Shown here: positions 29,445-40,429 of the stretch, piece after piece
Numbering within the stretch: the first letter of the stretch is position 1
Layout of the letters: the number at the start of each line of letters is the position of its first letter
The notes under the pieces: model-generated
What the model was told of the DNA's origin: nothing
Databases searched by the model: none
The model's input: the letters and a program-made list of their open reading frames with translations, nothing else
DNA from: Gammaproteobacteria bacterium
Lineage (GTDB): Bacteria > Pseudomonadota > Gammaproteobacteria > Steroidobacterales > GCA-2729495
Length of the DNA: 54,088 nt
Reading direction: 5' to 3'
Assembly: GCA_030746435.1 (NCBI GenBank)
Contig: JASLMV010000018.1
Span: 1 to 54,088 of the forward strand
Position numbers and translations under genes: made by a program

Positions 29445-31172
29445 TTAGTGACACTGTGTACAGGTGCTTAATCGTGCCAGCATTTCCTTCCGGTCGGCAG
29501 CCATTCGCATGGGTATGGATGCGTTGTGACAGTTATCGCAACTGTATTTCCGCTCGCTGCCCAGCCGGTGAGATACATCGAAGTGCCAGTAGCCGGGGCG
29601 CTTACCGTCGGCGGCCGCCTGCTCGATCAGTGCGTCGTTGCTCTTCGTCAGTGTCAGCCCCTGACTTGTTTTGCCGGCCGATTCGAGTGCGGCGGTCCTG
29701 CCCGCAATACGGCCCGTGAATACTGACGGCCCGAGGAATGTGCCGGCACCACCGTGGCTGCCGTTGATACCGGCCACCCCGGTCAATTCGCCGGCCGCGT
29801 ATAAGCCGGGTACGGGCTGATCATCTGCATCGACGACCCGGCCCATCGTATCGATTGCGGGGCCGCCCATGCTCTTGCGGGTAAGCGGGTAGATTCTTAA
29901 CGCATAGTAGGGCGCTTTCGACAGGCTTTGTATCCCGCGGGGTTTGTGTTCTTCGTTGAAGCGGTTGAACTGGAAATCGGTACCGACCTTGACCATCCGG
30001 TTCCAGGTTTCAATCGTGGTGCGTATGCCGTGCTCGGGCAGACCGGACTTTAGGGCCAGTTCGCGCAGGGTTACACCCTTGGCCGTGATTACCGGGTTGT
30101 CCAGTATGTAACGCTTCACGGCATTGCGGTCGATCCACGGGGCGCCGCGCAAACCGAGCCGCCGGGCCCCGTTAGTATCGAATAGCATCCAGAAGCTGAC
30201 AGGTTTCAGCTTGTCCACCGCAGCGGCCATTGCCTTGCTGTCTCCGGATTCACTCATGAAGCGCCGGCCATTGGAGTCCACCCAGATAGCCGCCGGGTTC
30301 TCGGTGACCAGTGCCGTCGTTCCGGTTTTATCGCGGGGATTCGGTACACCGTTATAGAAAGTGACCTGCCTGTCCATGCGCCGCATGTCCGCCCCGGCCC
30401 ATTCTGCAAGTACATAGCCGTCGCCGGTGGCGAACTGTCCTGCACCCTTGAGCAGCCGGTCGGGCAGCATACGATCGGTGGGCCAGTTGGCGCGCACCAT
30501 GTCCAGGTTATTCTGGAAACCGCCGGTTGCGAGTACGACGCTCGGGGCGCTGTGATACCCGCGGGCGCCGGTGCGCTCATTAACCGCTACCACGCCGGTG
30601 ATCGTCCCCCTGGTTTTGGCAAGGGCCGTTACACGTGTGTTCCACATAAACTCGATATCAGGGTTATTGAATGCTTTGCGCATCAGCGGGACAACGACAT
30701 TCACGGCGGTGCCGCGTGTGAAATGAAAGCGCGGTACTGTATCTTCCGGCGTATCGATCAGGACTACGAACTCTGCACCGGCATCGGTCAGCCAGTCATA
30801 AACGTCGGTTCCCGATTCCCGGGCGTAACGCCGCACCCAGTAGGGGTCAGCCGTTTCGCCCCAGGCCATCATGTCCTTAAAGGCAATTTCGGGGCTGTCC
30901 GTGTAACCTTTTTTCCGTTGCAGCTCGGTATCTACCATAGCGAAGCCGCCGGCTATGACGGCATGGCCGCCGCCGACCGAGTTGGCTTCGAGGACCAGCA
31001 CCTTTGCGCCGTGCTCGGCGGCTTCAAGGGCGGCGGACAGGCCGGCAATACCGGCCCCGACAACGATGACATCATGGCTCGATTGCATCGCCGGCTGCGT
31101 GCAGCCAAACAGCACGGCCAGCAGGAGTGCCGGCAGTGCAATCCCGACAGTGGGTTTAAGCCGGTTATGCAT
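29445..31172 (-). CDS. Exported FAD flavoprotein with two C-terminal heme c sites
   Basis: 575 residues from ATG 31172; an ATG at 31205 adds 11 residues. The lipoprotein signal ends LLAVLFGC (Cys24). The FAD domain has VIVVGAGIAGLSAA and VLEANSVGGGHAV; the C-terminal flavin motif is GSHGGAGTFLGPSVFTGRIAG. This is the fumarate reductase/flavocytochrome c/ketosteroid-dehydrogenase superfamily. The last 31 residues hold CDNCH (545-549) and CTQCH (571-575), so the final residue of the protein is a heme ligand. In Shewanella-type flavocytochromes the hemes are at the N terminus. The fumarate-reductase HGANRLG arginine motif is not conserved, so another substrate is likely. Operon with the spinster-like carrier. 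Confidence 0.9.
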   Translation of the reverse strand: MHNRLKPTVGIALPALLLAVLFGCTQPAMQSSHDVIVVGAGIAGLSAALEAAEHGAKVLVLEANSVGGGHAVIAGGFAMVDTELQRKKGYTDSPEIAFKDMMAWGETADPYWVRRYARESGTDVYDWLTDAGAEFVVLIDTPEDTVPRFHFTRGTAVNVVVPLMRKAFNNPDIEFMWNTRVTALAKTRGTITGVVAVNERTGARGYHSAPSVVLATGGFQNNLDMVRANWPTDRMLPDRLLKGAGQFATGDGYVLAEWAGADMRRMDRQVTFYNGVPNPRDKTGTTALVTENPAAIWVDSNGRRFMSESGDSKAMAAAVDKLKPVSFWMLFDTNGARRLGLRGAPWIDRNAVKRYILDNPVITAKGVTLRELALKSGLPEHGIRTTIETWNRMVKVGTDFQFNRFNEEHKPRGIQSLSKAPYYALRIYPLTRKSMGGPAIDTMGRVVDADDQPVPGLYAAGELTGVAGINGSHGGAGTFLGPSVFTGRIAGRTAALESAGKTSQGLTLTKSNDALIEQAAADGKRPGYWHFDVSHRLGSERKYSCDNCHNASIPMRMAADRKEMLARLSTCTQCH

Positions 31173-31221
31173 GGGTTCAAGTTTAGCCTGAATGGCCAAT
31201 ATCATGTCGTTTCAGACAGGC

Positions 31222-31248
31222 ACAAAAAACGGGGCCTAAAAGCCCCGT
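31222..31248 (-). terminator. Rho-independent terminator of the 31273-31875 gene
   Basis: On the minus strand ACGGGGC-ttttag-GCCCCGT is followed by TTTTTG. It lies 24 bp beyond the stop of the minus-strand gene at 31273 and separates it from the flavoprotein gene. Confidence 0.88.
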
Positions 31249-31272
31249 CTTCAGTGCTGCAAACTATCAGTT

Positions 31273-31875
31273 TTAGTCCGCCAGCTCGATTGTTACGGTG
31301 CCGTCTTCGTTCCAGTCCGATACCTTGATATCGACACCCATCGCTTTCGCATAGCCTTGCACACGCGGGATATACCAGGTTTCATGAATTTCCTGTTCAG
31401 TCAGGTCGAACATGTTCAACCGTTTGCACGCGTTCAGCACATTACCCCACGGCGATTTCCAGGTGCGCTTGCCGGGTTCGGCCTCGGTCTCCAGCACAAG
31501 GTGATAGTGGCAGGCGGTGCGCTCGCACAGACCGACCAGTGCGGCTTCCTTGTCGCCCGTCTTGGCAATAATCTGCCCGACACGTTCGTTGATGGGTGCC
31601 ATGGTCTTGATGTCATGCTCGACATACTTATCCATGATTCCCATGTCTTTCGCGAACTGTATGGCGTGCAGGCGGGCTTTGACCAGCGCATCGTTCATTT
31701 CGTGCTGGTACCCGGCACTGTTGGCCATGGTCTTCAATGCCATCTGTACCGCTTTGCCGATTGCGTCTTCGCGGCCTTCGAAGCCGGTTTTGACACCCTT
31801 AAAGGATGAACTGCTGGGGTGTTTGGCGACTTCCGCAACCTGGTCGGAGTCATCCAGATGAACTGCTTTAACCAT
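31273..31875 (-). CDS. Unrecognised cytoplasmic protein, family member B (paralogue of 9867-10601)
   Basis: 200 residues; GAGG lies 6 nt before the ATG. No signal or membrane segment. It aligns with the protein at 9867-10601: Asn61-Asp-Ala-Leu, His87-Asp88, Asn96-Glu-Arg-Val, KTGD (105-108), Cys122, SPW (141-143), Ile163-His164, Pro170-Arg171, Tyr175-Ala-Lys and SDW (186-188). The N-terminal 40 residues differ. Conserved Cys122, His87, Asp88 and His164 are candidate active-site or metal residues. It is a single-gene transcript with its own terminator. Family unknown to me. Confidence 0.78.
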   Translation of the reverse strand: MVKAVHLDDSDQVAEVAKHPSSSSFKGVKTGFEGREDAIGKAVQMALKTMANSAGYQHEMNDALVKARLHAIQFAKDMGIMDKYVEHDIKTMAPINERVGQIIAKTGDKEAALVGLCERTACHYHLVLETEAEPGKRTWKSPWGNVLNACKRLNMFDLTEQEIHETWYIPRVQGYAKAMGVDIKVSDWNEDGTVTIELAD

Positions 31876-32428
31876 GGGGCACCTCGATGAAGCGTATGGG
31901 ATTGGTAATGAGCCAGTATATAGGAGGCCTTAGGGGGGGCAACAAGGGGGGCGGTCTAACCGTCCGGGCATCCGCCGGGCGGGCGCTGGTGCGGGCCGTT
32001 AAGCGGTTTATGTCAGGTTATTAGTTTGGGCATAACGTCCCGCAGCCCGCAATGCTGCGTGGGCTAAGCGTTGCCGCCCGATGTGCCAGTGGTGGGTTCT
32101 ACAGCGGAAGACCTCATGTAATATATCGCTTTAAGAACGGGATTCACCGGGGTGGCGGCTGGATGCCGATACGATAAACGCGACCCGGAGACGGGTTGCA
32201 TACGTCCTGCCTTCGCTGGCCGGATTAGAACGGTCGGGTGCTGCCCCGCTGTTGCCGGGTATTAGACAAACTAAAAAAGAACAAGGCTGCTAGCCTTAGA
32301 CACAAGGTATTGCGCAGAGAATATTCGCGGCTCTGTTAAACCCGCAGGTCTGGCAAAAAATATTAAATACGGGCTACGCTGTATGCGCAGAGACCCGCAA
32401 AAACAAGAATAAAGAGGAAGCAACACCC
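31876..32428. other. 553 bp intergenic region with several hairpins, upstream of the subtilase
   Basis: No coding frame convinces. Visible structure includes GCGACCCG-gaga-CGGGTTGC with a GNRA-type loop (about 32187-32206), GGCCG/CGGTC around 32218-32235, AAGGCT-gct-AGCCTT (about 32284-32298) and GCGCAGAGA twice near 32313 and 32383. Spacing suggests a long structured 5' leader. It matches no riboswitch consensus that I can recall, and no promoter is confidently seen. Confidence 0.4.
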
Positions 32429-35013
<2,585 letters not shown>

Positions 35014-35017
<4 letters not shown>

Positions 35018-36519
35018 CGCGGCTGCTTCAGCCCCCGGGGTTGATCCTCGCGCATCCGTAAGAACTCCCGCCTGGTCTTCGGCCCGTAGGTCTTAAAGGT
35101 CGGGTCGCGATTTTCCTCGTACTCGTCGCGTGCTTTGTCCACCGTATCCCCCGCCATCAGCGTGGCAATCTCTGCGGTGTCGATCTGGTATGGAATCGCG
35201 GCATTAAAGCCGAATACTTTGTTCCGGATCTCCGGTGTCAGGGCGGGGTAGTCATGCCGCTCCTGCAATTCTTCCGCTATCTGGAAACTGCGGAAGGCCT
35301 GTATCTGGTCCTGCGGCGAACCGTACCAGATACAATCCGTGCCCCAGACAACATTGTCCTCGCCGACATACTTGAGGAGCTTGCCGAGCACGTGGGCGGC
35401 CTTGTCCGGGCTGCGCATGATGTAACGCCAGGTGCTGCCGAGCTCGGCGTAGACGTTACTGTTTGGCGGGATCCCGTTATCGATCAGCGACTGTACGAGT
35501 GAATTGACGCCAAATTCATCGCCCGGCACGTACGGTCCCTCGGGCACGGCCGGGTCGAAACCCGAGTGATAAATAATGTAGCCGATGTCGGGGTTGGCTT
35601 TGGCAGCGCGACCGACATCTGCACAACTGCCGAACTGCCGGTTCTTGCCGGTCATCGTCGGCGGCGGCAGCGGCAGACCCTTGTGCACACAGATTACCTT
35701 TATGCCCATCTCGCGCGCACGTTCCGCGAGCGGCATACCGAATTCCTCGTCATCCAGCCACCAGCCGCTTTCCGGCTCAGGTCCGTACTGGGTATAGGTC
35801 TTCCACGCGCACACGTCCCAGGTTTCCTTGAGCTCCTGCATACGGTCCAGGTCGCCGTCCAGGTTCGGTACGACCCGGCCATGAATCATCACCCGCCGGG
35901 AGCCTTCCATCGCGGCGACCATCTCGCGTGTCGCGGCAGCCTCGTCGGTTGTTAGCGGCATGTTCTCCACGCTCGACGGTATGAACGTCAGCACCGCTAT
36001 ATCTGTGTCGCTGTCGAGGAACATCTCCTTTACGAAAGCCTGCCCGGTAAAACACTCCAGGTGACCGAACTCCGAGTCGGGATCGATATAGGAACAACGC
36101 CCATGCGGCATGAAACGCAGGCCCTGTATCAGGCCTTCCGTGGGCGCGCGCCAGCGGGCGAGCGGGTTAACGTGGTGGCCCTGGATATCAAAAATAAATT
36201 CTTTCTTGCCCAGTGCGTCGGCGGCAAGCTCGGGTTCGAGCGCGGCCGCGAGGGGCAGGTCGTAGAAACCGCCGGTCTCACCGTAGGCGGCATAGACCTC
36301 GTTGAAAGCCAGCAGGGTGCTGGCCGCACCGCAGGTCGAGGTCAGGAAGCCGCGCCTGGTCAGGCCCAAGCGTTTCGCATTGTTGCCCGCTACGGTGCTG
36401 GCAAGCCGGTTCGCGTGGATGTTTTGCGGTTTGAGCGGCCGTGGCAGGAATTCGCCGTTTGTGGTGGTGTCGATTTTGATCGGCAAACGTTCGCCGTCGG
36501 GATCATTCAGGTATTTCAT
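35014..36519 (-). CDS. Tat-exported amidohydrolase-family protein
   Basis: 501 residues from ATG 36519, with GGGGAAG upstream; the frame continues to 36654 without support. A twin-arginine motif LTRRGFLTS (Arg55-Arg56) precedes a hydrophobic stretch, but the n-region of 54 residues is unusually long. The TIM-barrel metal-dependent hydrolase body shows FDIQGHHVNP (His115-His116, where the HxH metal motif is expected), GHLECF, VCVHKGL, YIIYHSGFD and VWGTDCIWYG with the late Asp. Amidohydro_2 type. Its TAG stop overlaps the TAG of the protease on the palindrome CTAG at 35014-35017. Substrate unknown. Confidence 0.83.
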
Positions 36520-36662
36520 CGTCTTCCCCGCGCCTGAAAACATCCCAGTTTTATGCCTGCCCGCCGATTCTTGCAAGTTACCGCAGGCTGGTCCTGCAAG
36601 GCATCCGGTTGGCGGATAGTTGCAGCGCCCCATACCATAGCTGACTCTCTTCAACCGGACGG

Positions 36663-37682
36663 ATGGACTCCCGCGTGCCTCAATCTCTCTGTTGCCTGGC
36701 GAAGGCCTGGCTGGTCGCCTGTACTCTGTTTTTATCAGCGTGTACTGGCATGGTTGCAGCTCCCGCCCGGCTCGAGCCCGGTGTGCTGGAGGTGCACCGC
36801 AATAATAACGTCGAGTTGTACGACGAGTTGCAGGATCGGCAGGTCAACTTCCAGATAAGCTGGCCGGCGACGGGCGGGCCGTTTCCTGTAATCGTATTTT
36901 CACACGGTGCGTTCTGTTATCCGGAACAGTATGCAGATGTGACTGACTTCTGGGTGTCACGCGGTTACGTCGTTATTTTCCCCAATCATCTCGACTCGCC
37001 CAACGGGCCGAAGATGAAGGGCACCGACCTTCTCAGGATGCAGTCGTCACGCGTGCGCGACATGAGTTTTGCACTGGATGCGTTGGACGAGTTCCAGGCG
37101 AAGCTGCCGGAACTTGCGGGGCGTATCGACCATAACCTTGCCGCTGTTGCAGGGCATTCCTTCGGCGGACTTATCTCGATGCTGAAATCCGGACTCCGTT
37201 ACGAAACGGTCGATGGCGAACCCGCCGGTTTTGCCGACCCGAGGTTTCAGGCGGCGGTCGTCATGAGTGGCGTGGGAGAGATGCCGCCTACTCCGGGGAT
37301 GCCAAACCAGGAACGCATGTCCGAGGACCCCTTCGGTGGCCTTACCGGCCCGCTCTTTGCCAGCGGCGGCACCCTGGATGAGGGTAACGTGGGCACCGGT
37401 GTCATCTATCCCTGGCAGTGGCGTATGTCCGCGTACACGGAGTCGCCACCGGGCGACAAGTATTCCCTGGTGTTCGAGAACGCCGACCATTACCTGGGCG
37501 GACTTATCTGCCGTGACAACCGCGGCGGCGAGGCGGACCCCGCGGCTGTGCGCATCGTGCGGGCAGCGCAAACCGCATTCCTGGATGCCTATATTAAAGG
37601 TGATCCGGATGCGCTTAAGTGGCTGAAGTCGGCCGACTACGCCGGCTTAACAAACGGGCGGGCAGATTTTGAATTCAAATAG
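36663..37682 (+). CDS. Alpha/beta-hydrolase lipoprotein (esterase/PAF-acetylhydrolase-like)
   Basis: 339 residues. The signal ends LFLSAC (Cys27). The hydrolase core has VIVFSHGAFCYPEQY for the oxyanion hole and AGHSFGG with Ser166. FENADHYLGGL holds the probable catalytic His. The layout suits dienelactone-hydrolase or platelet-activating-factor-acetylhydrolase-like esterases. It diverges from the Tat amidohydrolase with 143 bp between starts. It runs into an MFS gene 34 bp downstream, likely the same transcript, so its product may be imported or exported by that carrier. Confidence 0.88.
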   Translation: MDSRVPQSLCCLAKAWLVACTLFLSACTGMVAAPARLEPGVLEVHRNNNVELYDELQDRQVNFQISWPATGGPFPVIVFSHGAFCYPEQYADVTDFWVSRGYVVIFPNHLDSPNGPKMKGTDLLRMQSSRVRDMSFALDALDEFQAKLPELAGRIDHNLAAVAGHSFGGLISMLKSGLRYETVDGEPAGFADPRFQAAVVMSGVGEMPPTPGMPNQERMSEDPFGGLTGPLFASGGTLDEGNVGTGVIYPWQWRMSAYTESPPGDKYSLVFENADHYLGGLICRDNRGGEADPAAVRIVRAAQTAFLDAYIKGDPDALKWLKSADYAGLTNGRADFEFK

Positions 37683-37716
37683 CCAAGAAGCGCAATAGGG
37701 AGAGGGAATCCGGCGA

Positions 37717-38949
37717 ATGGCTATCCTGTTTTTCGTGATCATGTTCAGCACCATGGGCTTCGGGCTCGTGTTGCCGCCTTTTTTGTTCGTCGCGCAAAAT
37801 CTGGGTGCATCCGAAACACTCGCCGCTTTTATAGTCTCCACTTTTGCGATGGGGCAGTTTATAGCGACCCCCATCTGGGGACGGATGAGTGATCGCTACG
37901 GACGTAAGCCCATCCTGGTCTGTACCATGCTGGGATCAGGGTTGGCTTACGTGGCGATGGCGCTTGCAGATACCAGCGGCAATATCTGGTTGTTGCTGGT
38001 ATCGCGTTTTCTGAGCGGCCTGATGGCCGGCAACTTTGCGGCAGCCACAGCCTACGTTGCCGATGTCACTACTTCCGAAAAACGTGCCCAGGGAATGGGC
38101 ATGGTGGGTGGCGCTATCAGTCTGGGTTTCATGCTGGGACCGGGTATAGGCGGACTGCTGTCCGGCAGCACGGCAGAAACGGCTTCATTATTCTGGCCGT
38201 CGATTGCCGCCACCGTCGCATCGTTTATAACGATGCTGGCAATTATATTTTTTCTTAAGGAAAGCCTGCCGCCCGAACAACGCGCAGCGAATGTTGAGCA
38301 TGAGGATGAAGGTGGCAAAGGCACCATTCAATCCTTCCGGCATATCCTCTCGCGGCCGATGCTCGCCATGATGGTCGTTATGGGGTTCTTCGTATTTTTT
38401 GCGATGACCAACTTCGAGACCACCTTTCCGTTCTGGTCGAACTCCGGATTTGGCTGGGGACCGCGCCAGGTTGGGTCTATTTTCATGTTCCTGGCATTTA
38501 TCGTCATGGTGACCCAGATGTTTATCGTCGGAAAACTGGCACCTATTTTCGGCGAGGGTAAGCTGCTGCTGGCAGCCGCTGCCTGCTACATATTCGGTTT
38601 ACTGTTTATGGCGACGGTTCCGTTTACCTTTGAACCACCCGACTGGAAAATTATGATGTTTGGTATCGCCTTTACGGCATTCGGCGGCGCCATGTTTAAT
38701 ACTGCCTCGACGAGCTGGGTGTCGAAGCAGGCGGGTGACCGGGAACGGGGTTCCGTACTGGGGCTGTTCCAGTCGGCGGGCTGGCTCGGTCGGTCTATCG
38801 GCCCGACCGTGTCGGGATTCCTGTTCCAAAATGTTGGCACGAACGCGCCGCTGTTCGCGGGCGCGATACTCATGGTGCCGGTGTTCATTATCGTGATGGC
38901 GATTCGCCGACACGCGGCACAGGAATCTGCCGTTAAGGAAAGCCCCTGA
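37717..38949 (+). CDS. MFS transporter (drug-efflux-like)
   Basis: 410 residues; GGGAGAGGG lies upstream of the ATG. Twelve membrane segments, the loop motif GRMSDRYGRKPIL and the segment-5 GPGIGG motif typical of TetA/MdtG-like H+ antiporters. This differs from the other three carriers in the window. It lies 34 bp after the esterase lipoprotein gene. The direction of transport is probably outward from the motif C-like GPGIGGLL, but the substrate is unknown. Confidence 0.9.
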   Translation: MAILFFVIMFSTMGFGLVLPPFLFVAQNLGASETLAAFIVSTFAMGQFIATPIWGRMSDRYGRKPILVCTMLGSGLAYVAMALADTSGNIWLLLVSRFLSGLMAGNFAAATAYVADVTTSEKRAQGMGMVGGAISLGFMLGPGIGGLLSGSTAETASLFWPSIAATVASFITMLAIIFFLKESLPPEQRAANVEHEDEGGKGTIQSFRHILSRPMLAMMVVMGFFVFFAMTNFETTFPFWSNSGFGWGPRQVGSIFMFLAFIVMVTQMFIVGKLAPIFGEGKLLLAAAACYIFGLLFMATVPFTFEPPDWKIMMFGIAFTAFGGAMFNTASTSWVSKQAGDRERGSVLGLFQSAGWLGRSIGPTVSGFLFQNVGTNAPLFAGAILMVPVFIIVMAIRRHAAQESAVKESP

Positions 38950-39127
38950 TAGCTGGTGTGGTGTGATATCCCTTTGATAGTTGGGAAAAATGTCCGCATC
39001 CGTGCGCGCCCGATGACTCGGTCAAAGCTACGATGCTAGAATTCTCACCCTGATGGGCATCCGCACATCATTACACTACGAAATCCAATATCGATGCCGT
39101 GCAAGAACACTTGTCTGGAGTAGACGT

Positions 39128-40021
39128 ATGAGCATAAAGAACGATTCCATAAATTCTGATTACAAACTCGATCGTCGTGATTTCTTTGCGGGTGCTGCCG
39201 GACTGGCCGCGGCCGCCGTTGGTATCAGTGAGGCACAGGCCGGTGGGCATTTGGCGAAACCGGTGGAAATGTCTGCGGAAGACAAGGTTGCCAAACCGGT
39301 CACCCAGGGTACTGTCATCCTGGTTACCGGTGCTAACCGGGGCCTGGGGCTTGAGTTTACGCGCCAGTATGCGGCACGTGGTGCGAAGCTTATCGCCACC
39401 GCGCGTAAACCGGAAAAAGCTGATGAGCTGATTGCGCTGGCCGCTGATAATGACAACATAACCGTCGAGCAGCTCGACGTTACCGACCATGCACGTATCG
39501 ATGAACTCGCGGCCCGATATGCGGAACAGCCGATCGATGTGCTGCTGAACAACGCTGGTATAGGTGGTGGTATCGAAAACCAGATGTGGGGCAAGATGAA
39601 CTACGACACCTTCGACCTGGTCATGGCTGTGAATGTCAAGGGTCCAATGAAGATATGCGAGGCGTTCCGCAAGAATGTCGAGGCGAGCGACCATAAGAAG
39701 ATGATCAGCGTATCGAGCAGCCAGGGTTCAATTGCAAGCGTGAACATGCCGATGCTGTACTGGTACCGCAGCAGCAAGTCAGCACTGAACATGAACATGG
39801 TGAACCTGGCGCTGCAACTCAAGCGCAAGAAAATTATTATCGGGCTGGTAACGCCGGGCGCCACTGCAACAGACTTTATCCCTGAGCCGTTCCGCAAGGC
39901 GATCAAGGGCATCCAGACACCGGAGCAGGCAACGCAAGACATGATCCGCAACATCGACCGCTTCACGCTGGCGAACAGCGGCACCTTCTTCGACTACACC
40001 GGGGACATCGTTCCCTGGTAG
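39128..40021 (+). CDS. Tat-exported short-chain dehydrogenase/reductase
   Basis: 297 residues from ATG 39128, with GGAG 7 nt upstream. The twin-arginine signal LDRRDFFAGA near residue 16 is followed by an Ala-rich h-region and the AQAGG cleavage area. The SDR body has TGANRGLG, canonical NNAG, Ser in SVSSSQGS and catalytic YRSSK. It shares ANRGLG, ARGAKLIATARKPEKA and EQPIDVLLNN-type stretches with the Sec-signalled SDR at 26158-26994. Tat export is the known way to carry a pre-bound NADP(H), as in Zymomonas glucose-fructose oxidoreductase. Single gene, followed by a repeat-rich spacer. Confidence 0.9.
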   Translation: MSIKNDSINSDYKLDRRDFFAGAAGLAAAAVGISEAQAGGHLAKPVEMSAEDKVAKPVTQGTVILVTGANRGLGLEFTRQYAARGAKLIATARKPEKADELIALAADNDNITVEQLDVTDHARIDELAARYAEQPIDVLLNNAGIGGGIENQMWGKMNYDTFDLVMAVNVKGPMKICEAFRKNVEASDHKKMISVSSSQGSIASVNMPMLYWYRSSKSALNMNMVNLALQLKRKKIIIGLVTPGATATDFIPEPFRKAIKGIQTPEQATQDMIRNIDRFTLANSGTFFDYTGDIVPW

Positions 40022-40040
40022 TTGGTGGTTATTTCCACCT

Positions 40041-40187
40041 GTAGGAGCGCCTTTAAGTGACGCTGGGATTGGAGGACTTGCGAAGCCAGTACTTGAATCC
40101 CATTCGGCGGAACTTATGTCGGTAAAGCAGTGCTTTACCGACTTCTAACGTCAACAACGGCAGCTTCGCGCCTAAAGGCGCTCCTAC
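40041..40187 (+). repeat. MITE-like palindromic element, copy 1
   Basis: Terminal inverted repeats of 15 bp, GTAGGAGCGCCTTTA at the left and its complement at the right. Inside is an 11 bp perfect hairpin GTCGGTAAAGC-agt-GCTTTACCGAC (40118-40142). The whole element aligns with the reverse complement of 43280-43437. It has no coding capacity, so any mobilising enzyme must act in trans. Confidence 0.85.
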
Positions 40188-40208
40188 AAGGTTGCGCAAT
40201 CTTTCCAA

Positions 40209-40246
40209 CAATCAGTATTCAGCGCGCATGCGCTGCAATCTGATTG
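40209..40246 (+). repeat. Nested stem-loop
   Basis: Outer stem CAATCAG/CTGATTG, a 4/4 internal loop, and inner stem CAGCGC-gcat-GCGCTG. It could form a cruciform or an RNA hairpin. Role unknown. Confidence 0.75.
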
Positions 40247-40298
40247 CGCCCGCCCCCTCTCGTAAACGGCGAGTAAAGAAACAGCCAAACCGTCAAAC

Positions 40299-40365
40299 CA
40301 GGGCACCGGCCTGTTGCTGAGGCGAATTGTGCAGCTCTGAGCTGAGGCGACAGGCCGGTGCCCTG
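40299..40365 (+). repeat. Long inverted repeat, 19 bp arms
   Basis: CAGGGCACCGGCCTGTTGC (40299-40317) pairs with 40347-40365 with a single T-G wobble; the 29 nt loop contains a direct repeat GCTGAGGCGA. There is no T run on either side, so it is not a simple terminator. Confidence 0.85.
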
Positions 40366-40383
40366 ATAGATAAGGAAAGAACG

Positions 40384-40408
40384 AAGCCCTGCGAATGCAA
40401 GGCTTTTT
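40384..40408 (+). terminator. Possible rho-independent terminator
   Basis: AAGCCCTGC-gaat-GCAAGGCTT followed by TTT (40406-40408); one G-T pair. Best read for plus-strand transcripts arriving from the SDR gene. It also sits 21 bp beyond the stop of the minus-strand propeller gene but lacks a T run on that side. Confidence 0.5.
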
Positions 40409-40429
40409 AGATGCTAAAGTTAACAGAGT

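Larger units (their letters stand above)
40022..40429. other. 408 bp intergenic block packed with palindromic elements
   Basis: No gene. In order it holds a 147 bp palindromic element (40041-40187), a nested stem-loop (40209-40246), a long hairpin (40299-40365) and a terminator-like hairpin (40384-40408). These are described separately. Confidence 0.85.

Noticed and set aside
32100-32428. Riboswitch (cobalamin, c-di-GMP or glycine type) before the subtilase
   Set aside because: Hairpins are present but none of the conserved core sequences of these classes could be found.
36520-36654. Extension of the Tat amidohydrolase upstream of 36519
   Set aside because: The composition is not protein-like and the start at 36519 has a ribosome site.
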